The notes: generated from the letters alone by a model not told the origin. Numbered from the stretch's first letter, positions 8,446 through 18,433 are shown. The stretch is DNA of 64,000 nucleotides from Sphingomonas sp. CFBP 13720 (GCF_014842075.1 NZ_JACYVA010000006.1:1-64000); one strand, 5' to 3'. Numbers and translations: made by a program.

Positions 8446-11297
8446 CGAAGTTTTCCAAAACCGCCTTCGTGGCGCTGCTGATGACGAGCGCGCCTGCCCT
8501 TGCGGCGGACGTAAAACAGGTGGCCAACGGCGTGGTCGTCACGCCCGATGCCGGCCCGGCCAAGCGCGTCCGCGTGCTGGTCTATGGCGACGATCGGTTC
8601 CGCGTCACCGCGTTTCCGGGTGCCGAAACCGACCTGCCCGACAGCCTGATGGTGGTCGCGAAGCCGACCGGCAGCTATGCCGTCACGCAGGCCAACGGCA
8701 TCGTCACGGTCAAGGCGGGCAAGGCATCGGCCGAGATCGACATGGATGACGGCGAAGTCCGTTTCCGCGACGCCGCCGGCCGGCTGACGCTGGCCGAAGC
8801 GCCGCGCGCCCGGTTCGAAACGACCAGCGTCGACGGAAAGCCGTACGTAAAGACCCGCCAGCAGTTCAACCGCGCGACGACCGAGGGTTTCTTCGGGCTG
8901 GGCCAGCATCAGAACCGCCAGATGAACTATCTGGGTCAGGACGTCGAACTGGCGCAGCACAACATGGACATCGGGATTCCGTTCGTCCTGTCGACGAAGA
9001 ATTACGGCGTGCTGTGGGACAATAACGGCATCACCCGGTTCGGCAATCCGACCCCGTACAAGCTGGTCGGCGACGGGCTGGCGGTGTCGAGCGGCGGCAA
9101 GGCCGGATGGACCGCGAAATATTATCTGGGCAACGCGCTGAAGGTGACGCGCCAGGAACCGACGATCAACTATCAGTTCATCAAGGATCAGGCGAACTAT
9201 CCGGCGGAGGCAAAGGCGGCGACGGTCGCGGCGACCACCGGTCAGAATACCGCCGGCAACGCGGTAGAGACGCAGAAGGTCGTGTGGACCGGACGCGTGA
9301 CCCCGGCGCAGAGCGGCACGCACCCGTTCCGCCTGTATTCGTCCAGCTACGTCAAGGTCTTTGCCAACGGCAAGGAAGTGCTGTCGCGCTGGCGGCAGAA
9401 CTGGAATCCGTGGTTCCATAACTTCGATCTGCCGATGACCGCGGGCAAGCCCGTCGACATCCGCATCGAATGGGAACCCAATGCCGGCTATATCGCGCTG
9501 TACGGCAACGATCCGCTGCCCGCCGCCGACCGCAATTCGCTGTGGTGGTCGTCCGATCTGGGCCGCGCGGTCGATTATTACTATGTCGGCGGCGACAATC
9601 TGGACGGCGTCGTCTCGGGCTATCGCGCGCTGACCGGCAAGGCGGTGATGATGCCGCGCTGGGCCTATGGTTTCTGGCAAAGCCGTCAGCGGTACGAGAC
9701 GCAGGACCAGTTGCTGGGCGTCGTGCGCGAATATCGCAAGCGCCGCATCCCGCTCGACAACATCGTCCTCGACTGGTTCTACTGGCCCGAAGACCAGTGG
9801 GGCAGCCATGATTTCGACAAGGCGCGCTTCGCCGATCCGGTCGGCATGGTGAACGAGGTTCACGCGAACAACGCCAACATCATGATTTCGGTCTGGCCGA
9901 AATTCTATCCCAACACCGACAATGCGAAGGAACTGGCGGCCAAGGGCTTCCTGTATCAGGGCAACCTGCTCGCCGGGGAAAAGGACTGGGTCGGGAAGGG
10001 CTATGCCAATACCGATTACGATCCGTACGCCCCCGAAGCGCGCAGCATCTATTTCCGCCAGATGCGGGAAAAGCTGGTCGACAAGGGGTTCGACGCATGG
10101 TGGATGGATGCGACCGAACCGGACATCCATTCCAACCTGTCGATCGAACAGCGCGCGGAGCGCATGGGACCGACGGCGCAGGGCCCGGGCGCGGAATTCT
10201 TCAACAGCTTCCCGCTGGTCCATGCCGAAGGCGTCGCCGACGGCCTGCGCAAGGCACGGCCGGGGCAGCGTCCGTTCATCCTGACGCGGTCGGGCTTCGG
10301 CGGACAGCAGCGGACGTCGTCCGCGCTGTGGTCGGGCGACGTCGCGGCACGGTGGGACGATCTGCGCGACCAGATTTCGGCGGGCACCAACCTGTCGATG
10401 ACCGGCGTGCCCAACTGGACGCACGATATCGGCGGCTTTGCGGTCGAGGACCGCTATTCGAAGGCCGATCCGAAGGCGCTTCCCGAATGGAAGGAGCTGA
10501 ACCTGCGCTGGTTCCAGTTCGGCGCGTTCAGCCCGCTGTTCCGCAGCCATGGCGAAACGCCCAAGCGCGAAATCTATGAACTGGGCAAGGACGATCCGGC
10601 GCTCTACGCGGCGTTGGTCGACTATACGAAGCTGCGCTATCGTCTGTTGCCCTATATCTATGGGGCGGCGGCGGACACGTGGCTGCGCGACGGCACCATG
10701 ATGCGCGGGCTGGCGATGGACTTCCCTGCCGACCGGCGCGGATGGAATGTCGACGACCAGTATATGTTCGGCCGGGCGTTCCTCGTCGCGCCGGTGACCG
10801 AGTTCAAGGCGCGCAGCCGGTCGGTCTATCTGCCCGCCGGCACCGGCTGGTACGACTTCGCCACCGGTGCCTATACGATGGGCGGCAAGTCGATCACCGC
10901 ACAGGCACCGCTGGCCCGCATGCCGCTGTACGTCCGTGCCGGATCGATCGTCCCGACCGGTCCCGACGTGCAGTATAGCAGCGAACAGCTCGACGGCCCG
11001 ATCGTCCTGCATGTCTTTACCGGCAAGGACGGCGTGTACGAACTGTACGAGGATGACGGCAAGACCGACGGCTATCAGCGCGGGCAATCCTCGCGCGTCG
11101 CGGTGGGCTGGAACGAAGCCACGCAGACGCTGACGATCGGCGCACGGACCGGCAGCTATCCCGGCATGGCGGCCAAGCGCGCGATGTCGGTCCGCTTCCA
11201 CACGCCGGGCAAGGCCGTTGCGCCCGACTTCGCGATGAACCCGGCGACGACCTTCACCTATACCGGACAGGCGATATCGGTGCCGATGAAGCGATAA
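8442..11297 (+). CDS. GH31 alpha-xylosidase with inserted PA14 domain
   Basis: 951 aa exported hydrolase; the signal peptide ends near ALA21. An N-terminal GH31 beta-sandwich is interrupted by a PA14 domain (roughly 225-365; contains SGTHPFRLYSSSYVKVFANG), then the catalytic barrel with IVLDWFYWPEDQWG (441-454), nucleophile Asp556 in WMDATEPD (554-561), and a likely acid/base Asp633 in SGD. The PA14 insertion at this place is the hallmark of Cellvibrio Xyl31A-like enzymes that remove xylose from xylogluco-oligosaccharides. The ATG at 8442 overlaps the GH35 stop; the longer upstream frame is only a shadow of GH35. Confidence 0.92.
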   Translation: MTKFSKTAFVALLMTSAPALAADVKQVANGVVVTPDAGPAKRVRVLVYGDDRFRVTAFPGAETDLPDSLMVVAKPTGSYAVTQANGIVTVKAGKASAEIDMDDGEVRFRDAAGRLTLAEAPRARFETTSVDGKPYVKTRQQFNRATTEGFFGLGQHQNRQMNYLGQDVELAQHNMDIGIPFVLSTKNYGVLWDNNGITRFGNPTPYKLVGDGLAVSSGGKAGWTAKYYLGNALKVTRQEPTINYQFIKDQANYPAEAKAATVAATTGQNTAGNAVETQKVVWTGRVTPAQSGTHPFRLYSSSYVKVFANGKEVLSRWRQNWNPWFHNFDLPMTAGKPVDIRIEWEPNAGYIALYGNDPLPAADRNSLWWSSDLGRAVDYYYVGGDNLDGVVSGYRALTGKAVMMPRWAYGFWQSRQRYETQDQLLGVVREYRKRRIPLDNIVLDWFYWPEDQWGSHDFDKARFADPVGMVNEVHANNANIMISVWPKFYPNTDNAKELAAKGFLYQGNLLAGEKDWVGKGYANTDYDPYAPEARSIYFRQMREKLVDKGFDAWWMDATEPDIHSNLSIEQRAERMGPTAQGPGAEFFNSFPLVHAEGVADGLRKARPGQRPFILTRSGFGGQQRTSSALWSGDVAARWDDLRDQISAGTNLSMTGVPNWTHDIGGFAVEDRYSKADPKALPEWKELNLRWFQFGAFSPLFRSHGETPKREIYELGKDDPALYAALVDYTKLRYRLLPYIYGAAADTWLRDGTMMRGLAMDFPADRRGWNVDDQYMFGRAFLVAPVTEFKARSRSVYLPAGTGWYDFATGAYTMGGKSITAQAPLARMPLYVRAGSIVPTGPDVQYSSEQLDGPIVLHVFTGKDGVYELYEDDGKTDGYQRGQSSRVAVGWNEATQTLTIGARTGSYPGMAAKRAMSVRFHTPGKAVAPDFAMNPATTFTYTGQAISVPMKR

Positions 11298-11308
11298 CGG
11301 CTAGGTAG

Positions 11309-11337
11309 ACGGCGGGAGCGTGCGATGCTCCGGCCGT
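11309..11337 (+). terminator. Terminator-like hairpin after the GH31 gene
   Basis: Arms ACGGCGGGAGC and GCTCCGGCCGT pair at 10 of 11 positions around a 7-nt loop, beginning 12 bases after the GH31 stop. There is no long T run, so intrinsic termination is uncertain. Confidence 0.45.
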
Positions 11338-11860
11338 TCGTTCGCGGTTAAAACCGGCGGGCCAATTAGTGCCAGCCGCCCGCCGCGCCCTGACGCCACC
11401 CCCAACGTCATGCCAGCGAAGGCTGGCATCTCCCCGTAACGGAGGGCCGTCCTGCAACCGCGCCGCGCCCGTCGACGCCCCAAGTCCATACCCAACCCAT
11501 CCTGCGTAGCCATCGAACCCGTCGAAATGGCGTATCGAAGGACCGCACCGGCGCCTCGACCGGCTCGGTGTCCGTTCGGCACGCACAGTTACGGCCGTCC
11601 GTAGCGCTACGGAACCGACGTACCCCTGCGAACGGCGAGCAGCGAACCCGCGACCCGCAGGACTCGCCACCGCCGCCACGTCGTCCCGGCTAACCCACTG
11701 AAATCTTAAGTCGTGCCGCCCCGACTGTGCACCAGCCGTACGCCACGACATTTTGCGACAAATCCCGCATTGCGCCCGCCCGTGCCGGGTTTATGGAGGA
11801 TGCAGACATATCGGATGGCCCGGCCGGTCCATCCGCGCCGACTCAAGCAGAGTATCCGCC
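11338..11860. other. Intergenic region with palindromic and dispersed repeats
   Basis: No convincing gene is seen. It holds a REP-like hairpin GCCAGCGAAGGCTGGC at about 11414-11429, one copy of a dispersed 36-bp repeat (11511-11546), and the promoter region of the efflux operon. The reading frames that cross it have no recognisable protein features. Confidence 0.6.
11511..11546. repeat. Dispersed 36-bp intergenic repeat, copy 1
   Basis: This segment contains CGTATCGAAGGACCGC and matches 32 of 36 bases with the segment at 17818-17853. The two copies flank the RND efflux operon in direct orientation. Such TATCGAAGGACC elements appear to be scattered intergenic repeats. Confidence 0.7.
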
Positions 11861-13075
11861 TTGATCCGATCGCCCGCGTCGCCGCGCGCCTGTCTGTTTC
11901 CGTTGATCGCCCTTTGCGGCCTCGTATCGCTGACCGGCTGTGGCGGGGGCGACGCGGCGGCGGACAAGGATGCCAAGGGCAATCGCGGCCCGACGCAGGT
12001 CGGCTTCGTGGTGGTCCAGGCGACCAGCGTCGAACAGACCACCGATCTCGCCGCGCGCGTCGTCGCGTTCCAGCAATCCGAAGTCCGGCCGCAGGTGGCG
12101 GGCATCATCCGCCGCCGGTTCTTTACCGAAGGCGCGCTGGTCCGCGCCGGGCAGACGCTCTACCAGATCGATCCGCGCCTCTATCGCGCACAGACCAACG
12201 AGGCTGCGGCCAATCTGAACAGCGCGCGCGCCAATGCGGAGGCCACGCGCGTCCGCGCCGAACGCTTCCGCCCGCTGGCGGAGATCGAGGCGGTCAGCCG
12301 GCAGGATTATACCGACGCCGCCGCACAGGCGCGACAGGCACAGGCGGCGGTCGAACAGGGACAGGCGCAGTTGGAGACGGCGCGCGTCAACCTGTCCTTC
12401 ACCAACGTACCCGCGCCGATCACCGGCCGGATCGGGCGCAGCTATTTCACCGAAGGCGCGCTGGTCACGACGAACCAGACCGATCCGCTGGCGGTGATCC
12501 AGCGGCTTGACCCGATCTTCGTCGATATCCAGCAATCGAGCGCCGATCTCCTTGCGCTGCGCCGTTCGCTGGCGGCGGGCGGGACGGTGCCCGGATCGGC
12601 GGCGGTGCGTCTCAGTCTTGAAGACGGCAGCGATTACGGCGCGACCGGCACGGTGCAGTTCGCCGAGGTGATGGTGAACGCCCAAACCGGCACCGTCACG
12701 CTGCGCGCGCGTTTCCCCAATCCGCAGGGTATCCTGCTGCCCGGCATGTTCGTCCGCGCGAAATTCGCGCAGTCGATCAACCAGCGCGCGATCCTCGTCC
12801 CGCAACAGGGGCTGAAACGCGATCCGAAGGGGCAGGCGACGGTGTTCGTCGTCGGTCCGAACGACACGGCGGTGCAGAAGGTCGTGCAGGCCGAACGGAC
12901 GCAGGGCGCGTTCTGGGTCGTCACCGGCGGGCTGAACCCCGGCGACCGGGTGATCGTGCAGGGCACCGCCAATCTGCGTCCCAACGCGAAGATCCGCGCC
13001 GTGCCCGCCACCGCCGCGCAGCGCATCGCCCCGCCACAGGGTGACGCCGCCGCCGCCGCGCCGAAGGGCGGATAA
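11861..13075 (+). CDS. RND efflux periplasmic adaptor, lipoprotein
   Basis: About 404 aa membrane fusion protein (AcrA/MexA family) that bridges the inner membrane pump and outer membrane channel. A TTG start at 11861 gives a normal lipoprotein signal with lipobox LTGC; an earlier in-frame TTG at 11753 would put 36 odd residues in front. Following the lipoyl/barrel-sandwich half-motif (RPQVAGIIRRRFFTEGALVRAGQTLYQIDP), there is an alpha-hairpin rich in Ala and Gln, a second lipoyl half (APITGRIGRSYFTEGALV), then beta-barrel and membrane-proximal domains. It is the first gene of a three-gene efflux operon, six bases before the pump. No local TetR/MarR regulator is seen. Confidence 0.88.
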   Translation: MIRSPASPRACLFPLIALCGLVSLTGCGGGDAAADKDAKGNRGPTQVGFVVVQATSVEQTTDLAARVVAFQQSEVRPQVAGIIRRRFFTEGALVRAGQTLYQIDPRLYRAQTNEAAANLNSARANAEATRVRAERFRPLAEIEAVSRQDYTDAAAQARQAQAAVEQGQAQLETARVNLSFTNVPAPITGRIGRSYFTEGALVTTNQTDPLAVIQRLDPIFVDIQQSSADLLALRRSLAAGGTVPGSAAVRLSLEDGSDYGATGTVQFAEVMVNAQTGTVTLRARFPNPQGILLPGMFVRAKFAQSINQRAILVPQQGLKRDPKGQATVFVVGPNDTAVQKVVQAERTQGAFWVVTGGLNPGDRVIVQGTANLRPNAKIRAVPATAAQRIAPPQGDAAAAAPKGG

Positions 13076-13081
13076 GCTTTT

Positions 13082-16000
13082 ATGTCGCGTATTTTCATCG
13101 ATCGCCCGATCTTCGCATGGGTCATCGCGATCATCACGATGCTGGCCGGGCTGGGGGCGATCCTGAGCCTGCCCATCGCGCAATATCCCGACGTGGCACC
13201 GCCACAGGTCAATATCCGCGCGACCTATCCCGGCGCCAACGCCGACACGATCCAGAATTCGGTGACGCAGATCATCGAACAACAGCTGACCGGACTGGAC
13301 GGGCTGCTGTATTTCAGTTCGCAAAGCTCGTCGCGCGGACAGGTGACGATCAGCGCGACGTTCGACAAGGGCGTCGATCCCGACATCGCGCAGGTGCAGG
13401 TCCAGAACCAGGTGCAACAGGCGCTGTCCCGCCTGCCGCAGCAGGTCCAGCAACAGGGTATCCGCGTCACCAAATCTAATCCCGACTTCCTGATGATCGT
13501 CGGCATCTTCGACGAAACCGACCAGCGTACCAACGGCGACGTGTCCGATTTCATGGAAGCGAACCTCGTCGAACCGCTCGCGCGGATCAACGGGGTGGGC
13601 GAAACCAACGTGTTCGGATCACAATATGCGATGCGGATCTGGCTCGATCCCGCGCGGCTCGCCTCCTATTCGCTGATGCCCGGCGACGTGGTGACGGCGA
13701 TCCAGAACCAGAATACCGAGGTCGCGGCGGGCGAACTGGGCGGACAGCCCTCCGCGCCCGAACAGCAGTTGAACGCCACCGTCACCGCGCAGTCGCGACT
13801 GCAAACACCCGCACAGTTCAAGGCGATCATCCTCAAGACCCAGCCCGACGGCGCGACCGTGCGCCTGTCCGACGTGGCGCGGGTCGAGCTGGGGCAGGAG
13901 AATTACAACGCGCTCAGCCGGGTCAACGCGCATCCCGGCGCGGGCCTCGCCATCAGCCTCGCCCCCGGTGCCGACGCGCTGGAAACCGCCGAGCTGGTCA
14001 AGGCCGAGGTCGAGCGGCAGTCGGCGAAATTCCCCGCCGGGCTGACCTTCGCCTATGCCAACGACACGACCGCGTTCATCAAGCTGTCGATCGAGGAAGT
14101 GGTCAAGACGCTGATCGAGGCGGTGATCCTCGTCGTCATCGTCATGTTCGTGTTCCTGCAAAGCTGGCGCGCCACGCTGATCCCGACGATCGCGGTGCCG
14201 GTGGTGCTGCTCGGCACGTTCGGCGTGTTCTATCTGTTCGGCTTCTCGATCAACACGCTGACGCTGTTCGGTCTCGTCCTCGCCATCGGCCTGCTGGTCG
14301 ACGATGCGATCGTGGTGGTCGAGAATGTCGAACGGTTGATGGAGGAAGACCCCGACCTGTCGCCGCGCGACGCGACGATCCGGTCGATGGAGGAAATTCA
14401 GGTCGCGCTGATCGCGATCGGCATCGTGCTGTCGGCGGTGTTCCTGCCGATGGCGTTCTTCGGCGGATCGACCGGGGTCATCTATCGCCAGTTCTCGGTC
14501 ACGATCGTGGCGGCGATGGTGTTGTCGGTGCTGGTCGCGCTGATTCTGTCGCCCGCGCTGACCGCGACGCTGCTGAAACAGAAGAAGCGCGGTGAGGACG
14601 GCAGTCTCGAAGGCGGCTGGCTGGAACGCAAGTTTCCGCGCGTCGCGCATGTCGGCGAACGCGCGCGGAACGGCTTCAACCGCAATTTCGACAAGGGCGT
14701 GGCCAAGTACGAACGCGGCGTGACCCATGTCATCGACCGCAAATGGCTGTACCTGCTGATCTATGCCGGGGTGCTGGCGATCCTTGTCCTGCTGTTCTTC
14801 CGCCTGCCGACCAGCTTCCTGCCGACCGAGGATCAGGGCGCGGCATCGATCCGGTTCCAGCTGCCCGCCGGATCGACGCGCGGCCGTACCGAGGAAGTGC
14901 AGCGTGAGGTCGAACGCTATTTCACGACGCACGAGAAGGATAATGTCCGCACGCTGCTGGTCGTCGCGGGCGGTGGGGGCGGATCGTCGGGACAGAATAC
15001 CGGGCAGGGCTTCATCAACTTCACCGATTGGGCCGACCGCAAGGGCAAGGAGAACCAGGCCGACGCGATCATCGCCCGTGCCTCCGCCGCGTTCCGCGGC
15101 TTCCGCGATGCGCAGGTCTTCGCGCTGCTGCCGCCCGCCGTGCGCGGGCTGGGGCAGGCCAACGGCTTCACGATGCAGTTGCAGAATACCGGCGCGATGA
15201 CGCCGGCGCAGTTCGCGGAGGCGCGCGAGAAACTGCTCGCCGCCGCGACCGCCGATCCGATGCTGACCGGGGTCCGCCTGTCCGAACTGCCCGATATCGC
15301 CACGCTGAACGTCGGTATCGACCAGCAACGCCTGTCGACGCTGGGGCTGACGCAGGGGGACGTGAACAACACGCTGTCGACCGCATGGGGCGGGCGGTAC
15401 GTCAACGACTTCATTGATCGCGGCCGGGTGAAGCGCGTGTTCGTCCAGGGGGACGCGCCCTATCGGTCCGAACCCGCCGACCTGTCGCAATGGTTCGTGC
15501 GCGGATCGGACGGACAGATGGTGCCGTTCTCGTCCTTCGCCCGCACCGGCTGGACCGTCGCGCCGACCACGCTGTCGCGCTTTCAGGGACTGCCCTCGTT
15601 CGAATTTCAGGGGCAGGCGGCCGACGGCGTCAGCTCGGGCGAGGCGATGGACCGCATCGCCGAACTGGCCGGACAGATCCCCGGCACCGGCGTGGCATGG
15701 TCGGGCCTGTCGTTTCAGGAACGGCTGTCGTCGGGGCAGGCGCCGCTGCTTTACGGCCTGTCGATCCTCGTCGTGTTCCTGTGCCTTGCCGCGCTGTACG
15801 AAAGCTGGTCGATCCCGGTCGCGGTGCTGCTGGTCATTCCGCTGGGCCTGATCGGCGCGATCGCGTTCGTGACGCTGCGTGGGCTTGAGAACGACGTCTA
15901 TCTCCAGATCGGGTTGCTGACGACGATGGGGCTGGCCGCCAAGAACGCGATCCTGATGATCGAATTCGCCGAACAGGCCGAACGCAAGGGCGCGACGGTG

Positions 16001-16273
16001 ATCGATGCGGCGATGGAGGCGGCGCGCATCCGGCTGCGCCCGATCCTGATGACGTCGCTGGCGTTCATCTTCGGCGTGTTGCCGCTGGCGATCTCGACCG
16101 GCGCGGGCGCGAACAGCCGGATCGCGATCGGCACGGCGGTGATCGGCGGCATGCTGACCGCGACGATCCTTGCCATCTTCTACATCCCGCTGTTCTTCGT
16201 GCTGGTCCGCCGGGGCTTGCGCGGCGGGATGCACAAGCTGCGCGGCACGCCGCCCGTGGAGGGAACGGCATGA
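13082..16273 (+). CDS. RND multidrug efflux pump, HAE1 family
   Basis: 1063 aa inner membrane proton antiporter of the AcrB/MexB type that exports hydrophobic compounds. The start MSRIFIDRPIFAWVIAI is typical. Proton-relay Asp pair is present in GLLVDDAIVVVENVERLM in TM4, and the long periplasmic loops, the docking domain and the 12-TM plan match the family in order. The last TM bundle shows KNAILMIEFAEQAERKGA. It is flanked by its adaptor and outer membrane channel genes, with an ATGA overlap to the channel. Substrate range cannot be read from sequence. Confidence 0.95.
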   Translation: MSRIFIDRPIFAWVIAIITMLAGLGAILSLPIAQYPDVAPPQVNIRATYPGANADTIQNSVTQIIEQQLTGLDGLLYFSSQSSSRGQVTISATFDKGVDPDIAQVQVQNQVQQALSRLPQQVQQQGIRVTKSNPDFLMIVGIFDETDQRTNGDVSDFMEANLVEPLARINGVGETNVFGSQYAMRIWLDPARLASYSLMPGDVVTAIQNQNTEVAAGELGGQPSAPEQQLNATVTAQSRLQTPAQFKAIILKTQPDGATVRLSDVARVELGQENYNALSRVNAHPGAGLAISLAPGADALETAELVKAEVERQSAKFPAGLTFAYANDTTAFIKLSIEEVVKTLIEAVILVVIVMFVFLQSWRATLIPTIAVPVVLLGTFGVFYLFGFSINTLTLFGLVLAIGLLVDDAIVVVENVERLMEEDPDLSPRDATIRSMEEIQVALIAIGIVLSAVFLPMAFFGGSTGVIYRQFSVTIVAAMVLSVLVALILSPALTATLLKQKKRGEDGSLEGGWLERKFPRVAHVGERARNGFNRNFDKGVAKYERGVTHVIDRKWLYLLIYAGVLAILVLLFFRLPTSFLPTEDQGAASIRFQLPAGSTRGRTEEVQREVERYFTTHEKDNVRTLLVVAGGGGGSSGQNTGQGFINFTDWADRKGKENQADAIIARASAAFRGFRDAQVFALLPPAVRGLGQANGFTMQLQNTGAMTPAQFAEAREKLLAAATADPMLTGVRLSELPDIATLNVGIDQQRLSTLGLTQGDVNNTLSTAWGGRYVNDFIDRGRVKRVFVQGDAPYRSEPADLSQWFVRGSDGQMVPFSSFARTGWTVAPTTLSRFQGLPSFEFQGQAADGVSSGEAMDRIAELAGQIPGTGVAWSGLSFQERLSSGQAPLLYGLSILVVFLCLAALYESWSIPVAVLLVIPLGLIGAIAFVTLRGLENDVYLQIGLLTTMGLAAKNAILMIEFAEQAERKGATVIDAAMEAARIRLRPILMTSLAFIFGVLPLAISTGAGANSRIAIGTAVIGGMLTATILAIFYIPLFFVLVRRGLRGGMHKLRGTPPVEGTA

Positions 16274-17697
16274 TCCGCCGCCTGTCGCCTTTGCTGCTGC
16301 TCGCCGGCTGTTCGATGACCCCGGCCTATGATCCCGCGCCGTTGCCCGTGCCGACATCATGGCCGGCGGGCGACGCCTATCTGAAACAGCGCGAGGCGGC
16401 GTTGCCCGCGCTGACGTTCGAACAGGTGTTCGTCGATCCCTGCCTGCGCACGCTGGTCGGGCAGGCACTGGTCAACAATCGCGATCTTCGCATCGCCGCC
16501 GCCAACATCCGCATCGCGCGGGCGCAATATCGCATCCAGCGCGCCGGCCTGTTCCCGCAGGTCGATGCATCGGGCGGGGCAGGCTATCGCGGCGGCGGCG
16601 GTGGCAGCAGCGGCGGCGGCGGCACGCAGGGTTCGGGGACGAACGTCTCGCTCGACGTCGGTGTCACCGCGTTCGAGATCGACCTGTTCGGTCGGCTGCG
16701 ATCGCTGACCGAAGCCGAACAGAATCGCTATTTCGCGACCGAGGCCGGCGCGCGCGCCACCCGGCTGACGCTGGTCGGCGACATTGCGGAGGGGTGGGCG
16801 ACCTACGGTGCGGACCGCAGCCTGATGGAGATCGCCGAACGGACCGCCGCCAACGCCCGGCGCAGCGTCACGCTGACCCGCGCGCGGTTGCAGGGCGGCG
16901 TCGCGCCACGCACCGACCTGCGACAGGCCGAACAGATCCTCGCCACCGCCGAAAGCGACGTCGCCGAACAGCGGACGCAACTGGCGCAGGACATCAACGC
17001 GCTGCAATTGCTGGTCGGTGCGCCAATCGATCCCACGCTGCTGCCGGAATCGATCGACCGGGTGCTGCCGACCATCGCCGACCTGCCCGCCGGGATCGAT
17101 TCGGGGGTGCTGCTGCGCCGGCCCGACGTGGTGCAGGCCGAATATGAACTGATCGCCGCCAATGCCGATATCGGCGCGGCGCGTGCCGCGCTGTTCCCCC
17201 GGCTGTCGCTGACCGGACTGGTCGGGTTCGCCAGCGACGCGCTGCGTACCTTGTTCAGCGGCGGGGCGTTCAGCTACTCCGTGTCGCCGGGCATCTCCTA
17301 TCCGATCTTCCGCGCGGGCGCGGCGCGCGCCAACGTCGAACTGTCGCAGGCACAGCGCGACGCGCTGCTCGCCAGCTATGAACGCACGATCCAGACCGCG
17401 TTTCAGGAAGTGTCCGACGCGCTGGCGCGGCAGGGGACGATCGCCGAACAGACCCGCGCCGACCGCGCGAACCTGAATGCCGCGCAGGACACGTTCCAGC
17501 TGACCGAGGCGCGCTATCGCGGCGGGATCGATACCTTCCTCACCAGCCTCGACGCGCAGCGATCCTATTACACCGCGCAGCGTCGGCTGGTGACGACCCA
17601 ACTGGTCGCGGCGACCAACCGGGTGGCGCTGTACCGGGCGCTGGGCGGCGATTCGCGGCTGGAAACGACGGCGGCGGGACCGGTCGGGATGCGCTGA
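16270..17697 (+). CDS. Outer membrane efflux channel, OprM/NodT family lipoprotein
   Basis: 475 aa outer membrane factor completing the tripartite pump. The lipobox LLAGC lies at about residues 11-15. Two repeats of the outer membrane efflux protein domain follow; the Ala/Gln-rich coiled-coil barrel segments include NNRDLRIAAANIRIARAQYR and QAEYELIAANADIGAARAALFPRLSLTG. A Gly/Ser-rich insertion (GGGGGSSGGGGTQGSGT) lies near residue 115. The start overlaps the pump stop as ATGA. Confidence 0.94.
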   Translation: MIRRLSPLLLLAGCSMTPAYDPAPLPVPTSWPAGDAYLKQREAALPALTFEQVFVDPCLRTLVGQALVNNRDLRIAAANIRIARAQYRIQRAGLFPQVDASGGAGYRGGGGGSSGGGGTQGSGTNVSLDVGVTAFEIDLFGRLRSLTEAEQNRYFATEAGARATRLTLVGDIAEGWATYGADRSLMEIAERTAANARRSVTLTRARLQGGVAPRTDLRQAEQILATAESDVAEQRTQLAQDINALQLLVGAPIDPTLLPESIDRVLPTIADLPAGIDSGVLLRRPDVVQAEYELIAANADIGAARAALFPRLSLTGLVGFASDALRTLFSGGAFSYSVSPGISYPIFRAGAARANVELSQAQRDALLASYERTIQTAFQEVSDALARQGTIAEQTRADRANLNAAQDTFQLTEARYRGGIDTFLTSLDAQRSYYTAQRRLVTTQLVAATNRVALYRALGGDSRLETTAAGPVGMR

Positions 17698-17817
17698 GGG
17701 GCGATTGCGCCGTTTCGGTCGAGGCAGACCCTTTCCCGGTTCGCCTGGCCGCTATCGCTGCCCCGTACGTCCGACCGATCCCGTTCGCAAGGGATAGGAT
17801 CGCTCACGCGCAGTAGT

Positions 17818-17853
17818 CATCGAGCCTGCCGAAAGGGCGTATCGAAGGACCGC
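17818..17853. repeat. Dispersed 36-bp intergenic repeat, copy 2
   Basis: Direct copy of the element at 11511-11546 with four mismatches. It sits in the gap after the efflux operon. The rest of the gap (17698-17941) shows no gene and no clear T-tailed terminator. Confidence 0.7.
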
Positions 17854-17941
17854 CACGCCGACTTCGTTCATCCTTCGATGTCGCCCATCGCTACCCGGCA
17901 TGAACGGGTGTTGCCGACCCGATCATCCGCCGAGAGCGACG

Positions 17942-18385
17942 TCAGGCCGCCAGTGCAAATCGCGCAGGGCCATCGCCATCGTCGTTCGCCGCCTTGCGCA
18001 CCGCCCGCGTCCGGCGTGCCCGCCCCGTTCGTCCGACCGTCCGCCGGAACCACAGGCGAACCGGCACGCCGCGCACGACGCCCGCCGCCGCAGCGACCGC
18101 CAGCGCGGCATCGATATAGGCGGCGAACTCGATCGTCCCCAACGCCACGACGATCTCGGGCGAAGCCAGCCCCATGACCACGATCATGTCGCCGCCCATC
18201 CAGAACGCGGTGCCGACCCCGGCCGCGACGATCAGGAACAACAGCCAGTGTCCCGTCGTCAGCGCGGCATCGCGCCGGGCCAGCGGTTCGACCAGCCAGC
18301 CGTCCAGCGTCCGGGCCAATGGCAATCCGGGCCATCCGCGCAGGACGACGATACAGGCAGCGAGCATTGCGACGATAGCGATCAT
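17942..18385 (-). CDS. Hypothetical small membrane protein
   Basis: 147 aa protein of unknown function. Hydrophobic stretches near the start (IAIVAMLAACIVVL), at 45-63 (GHWLLFLIVAAGVGTAFWM) and around 85-105 suggest three to four membrane segments. The C-terminus is basic and cytoplasmic-looking (VRLWFRRTVGRTGRARRTR). It is convergent with the efflux operon and about 48 bases from the lipoprotein gene upstream. No family was recognised. Confidence 0.7.
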   Translation of the reverse strand: MIAIVAMLAACIVVLRGWPGLPLARTLDGWLVEPLARRDAALTTGHWLLFLIVAAGVGTAFWMGGDMIVVMGLASPEIVVALGTIEFAAYIDAALAVAAAAGVVRGVPVRLWFRRTVGRTGRARRTRAVRKAANDDGDGPARFALAA

Positions 18386-18433
18386 GGTTCCCCCTGCGTA
18401 ACGACATGGGGAGCCATGGGCCGTCCGTAAAGA

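Noticed and set aside
11753..11860. Extended N-terminus of the efflux adaptor
   Set aside because: The extra 36 residues would precede a complete lipoprotein signal peptide, so they are unlikely to be translated.
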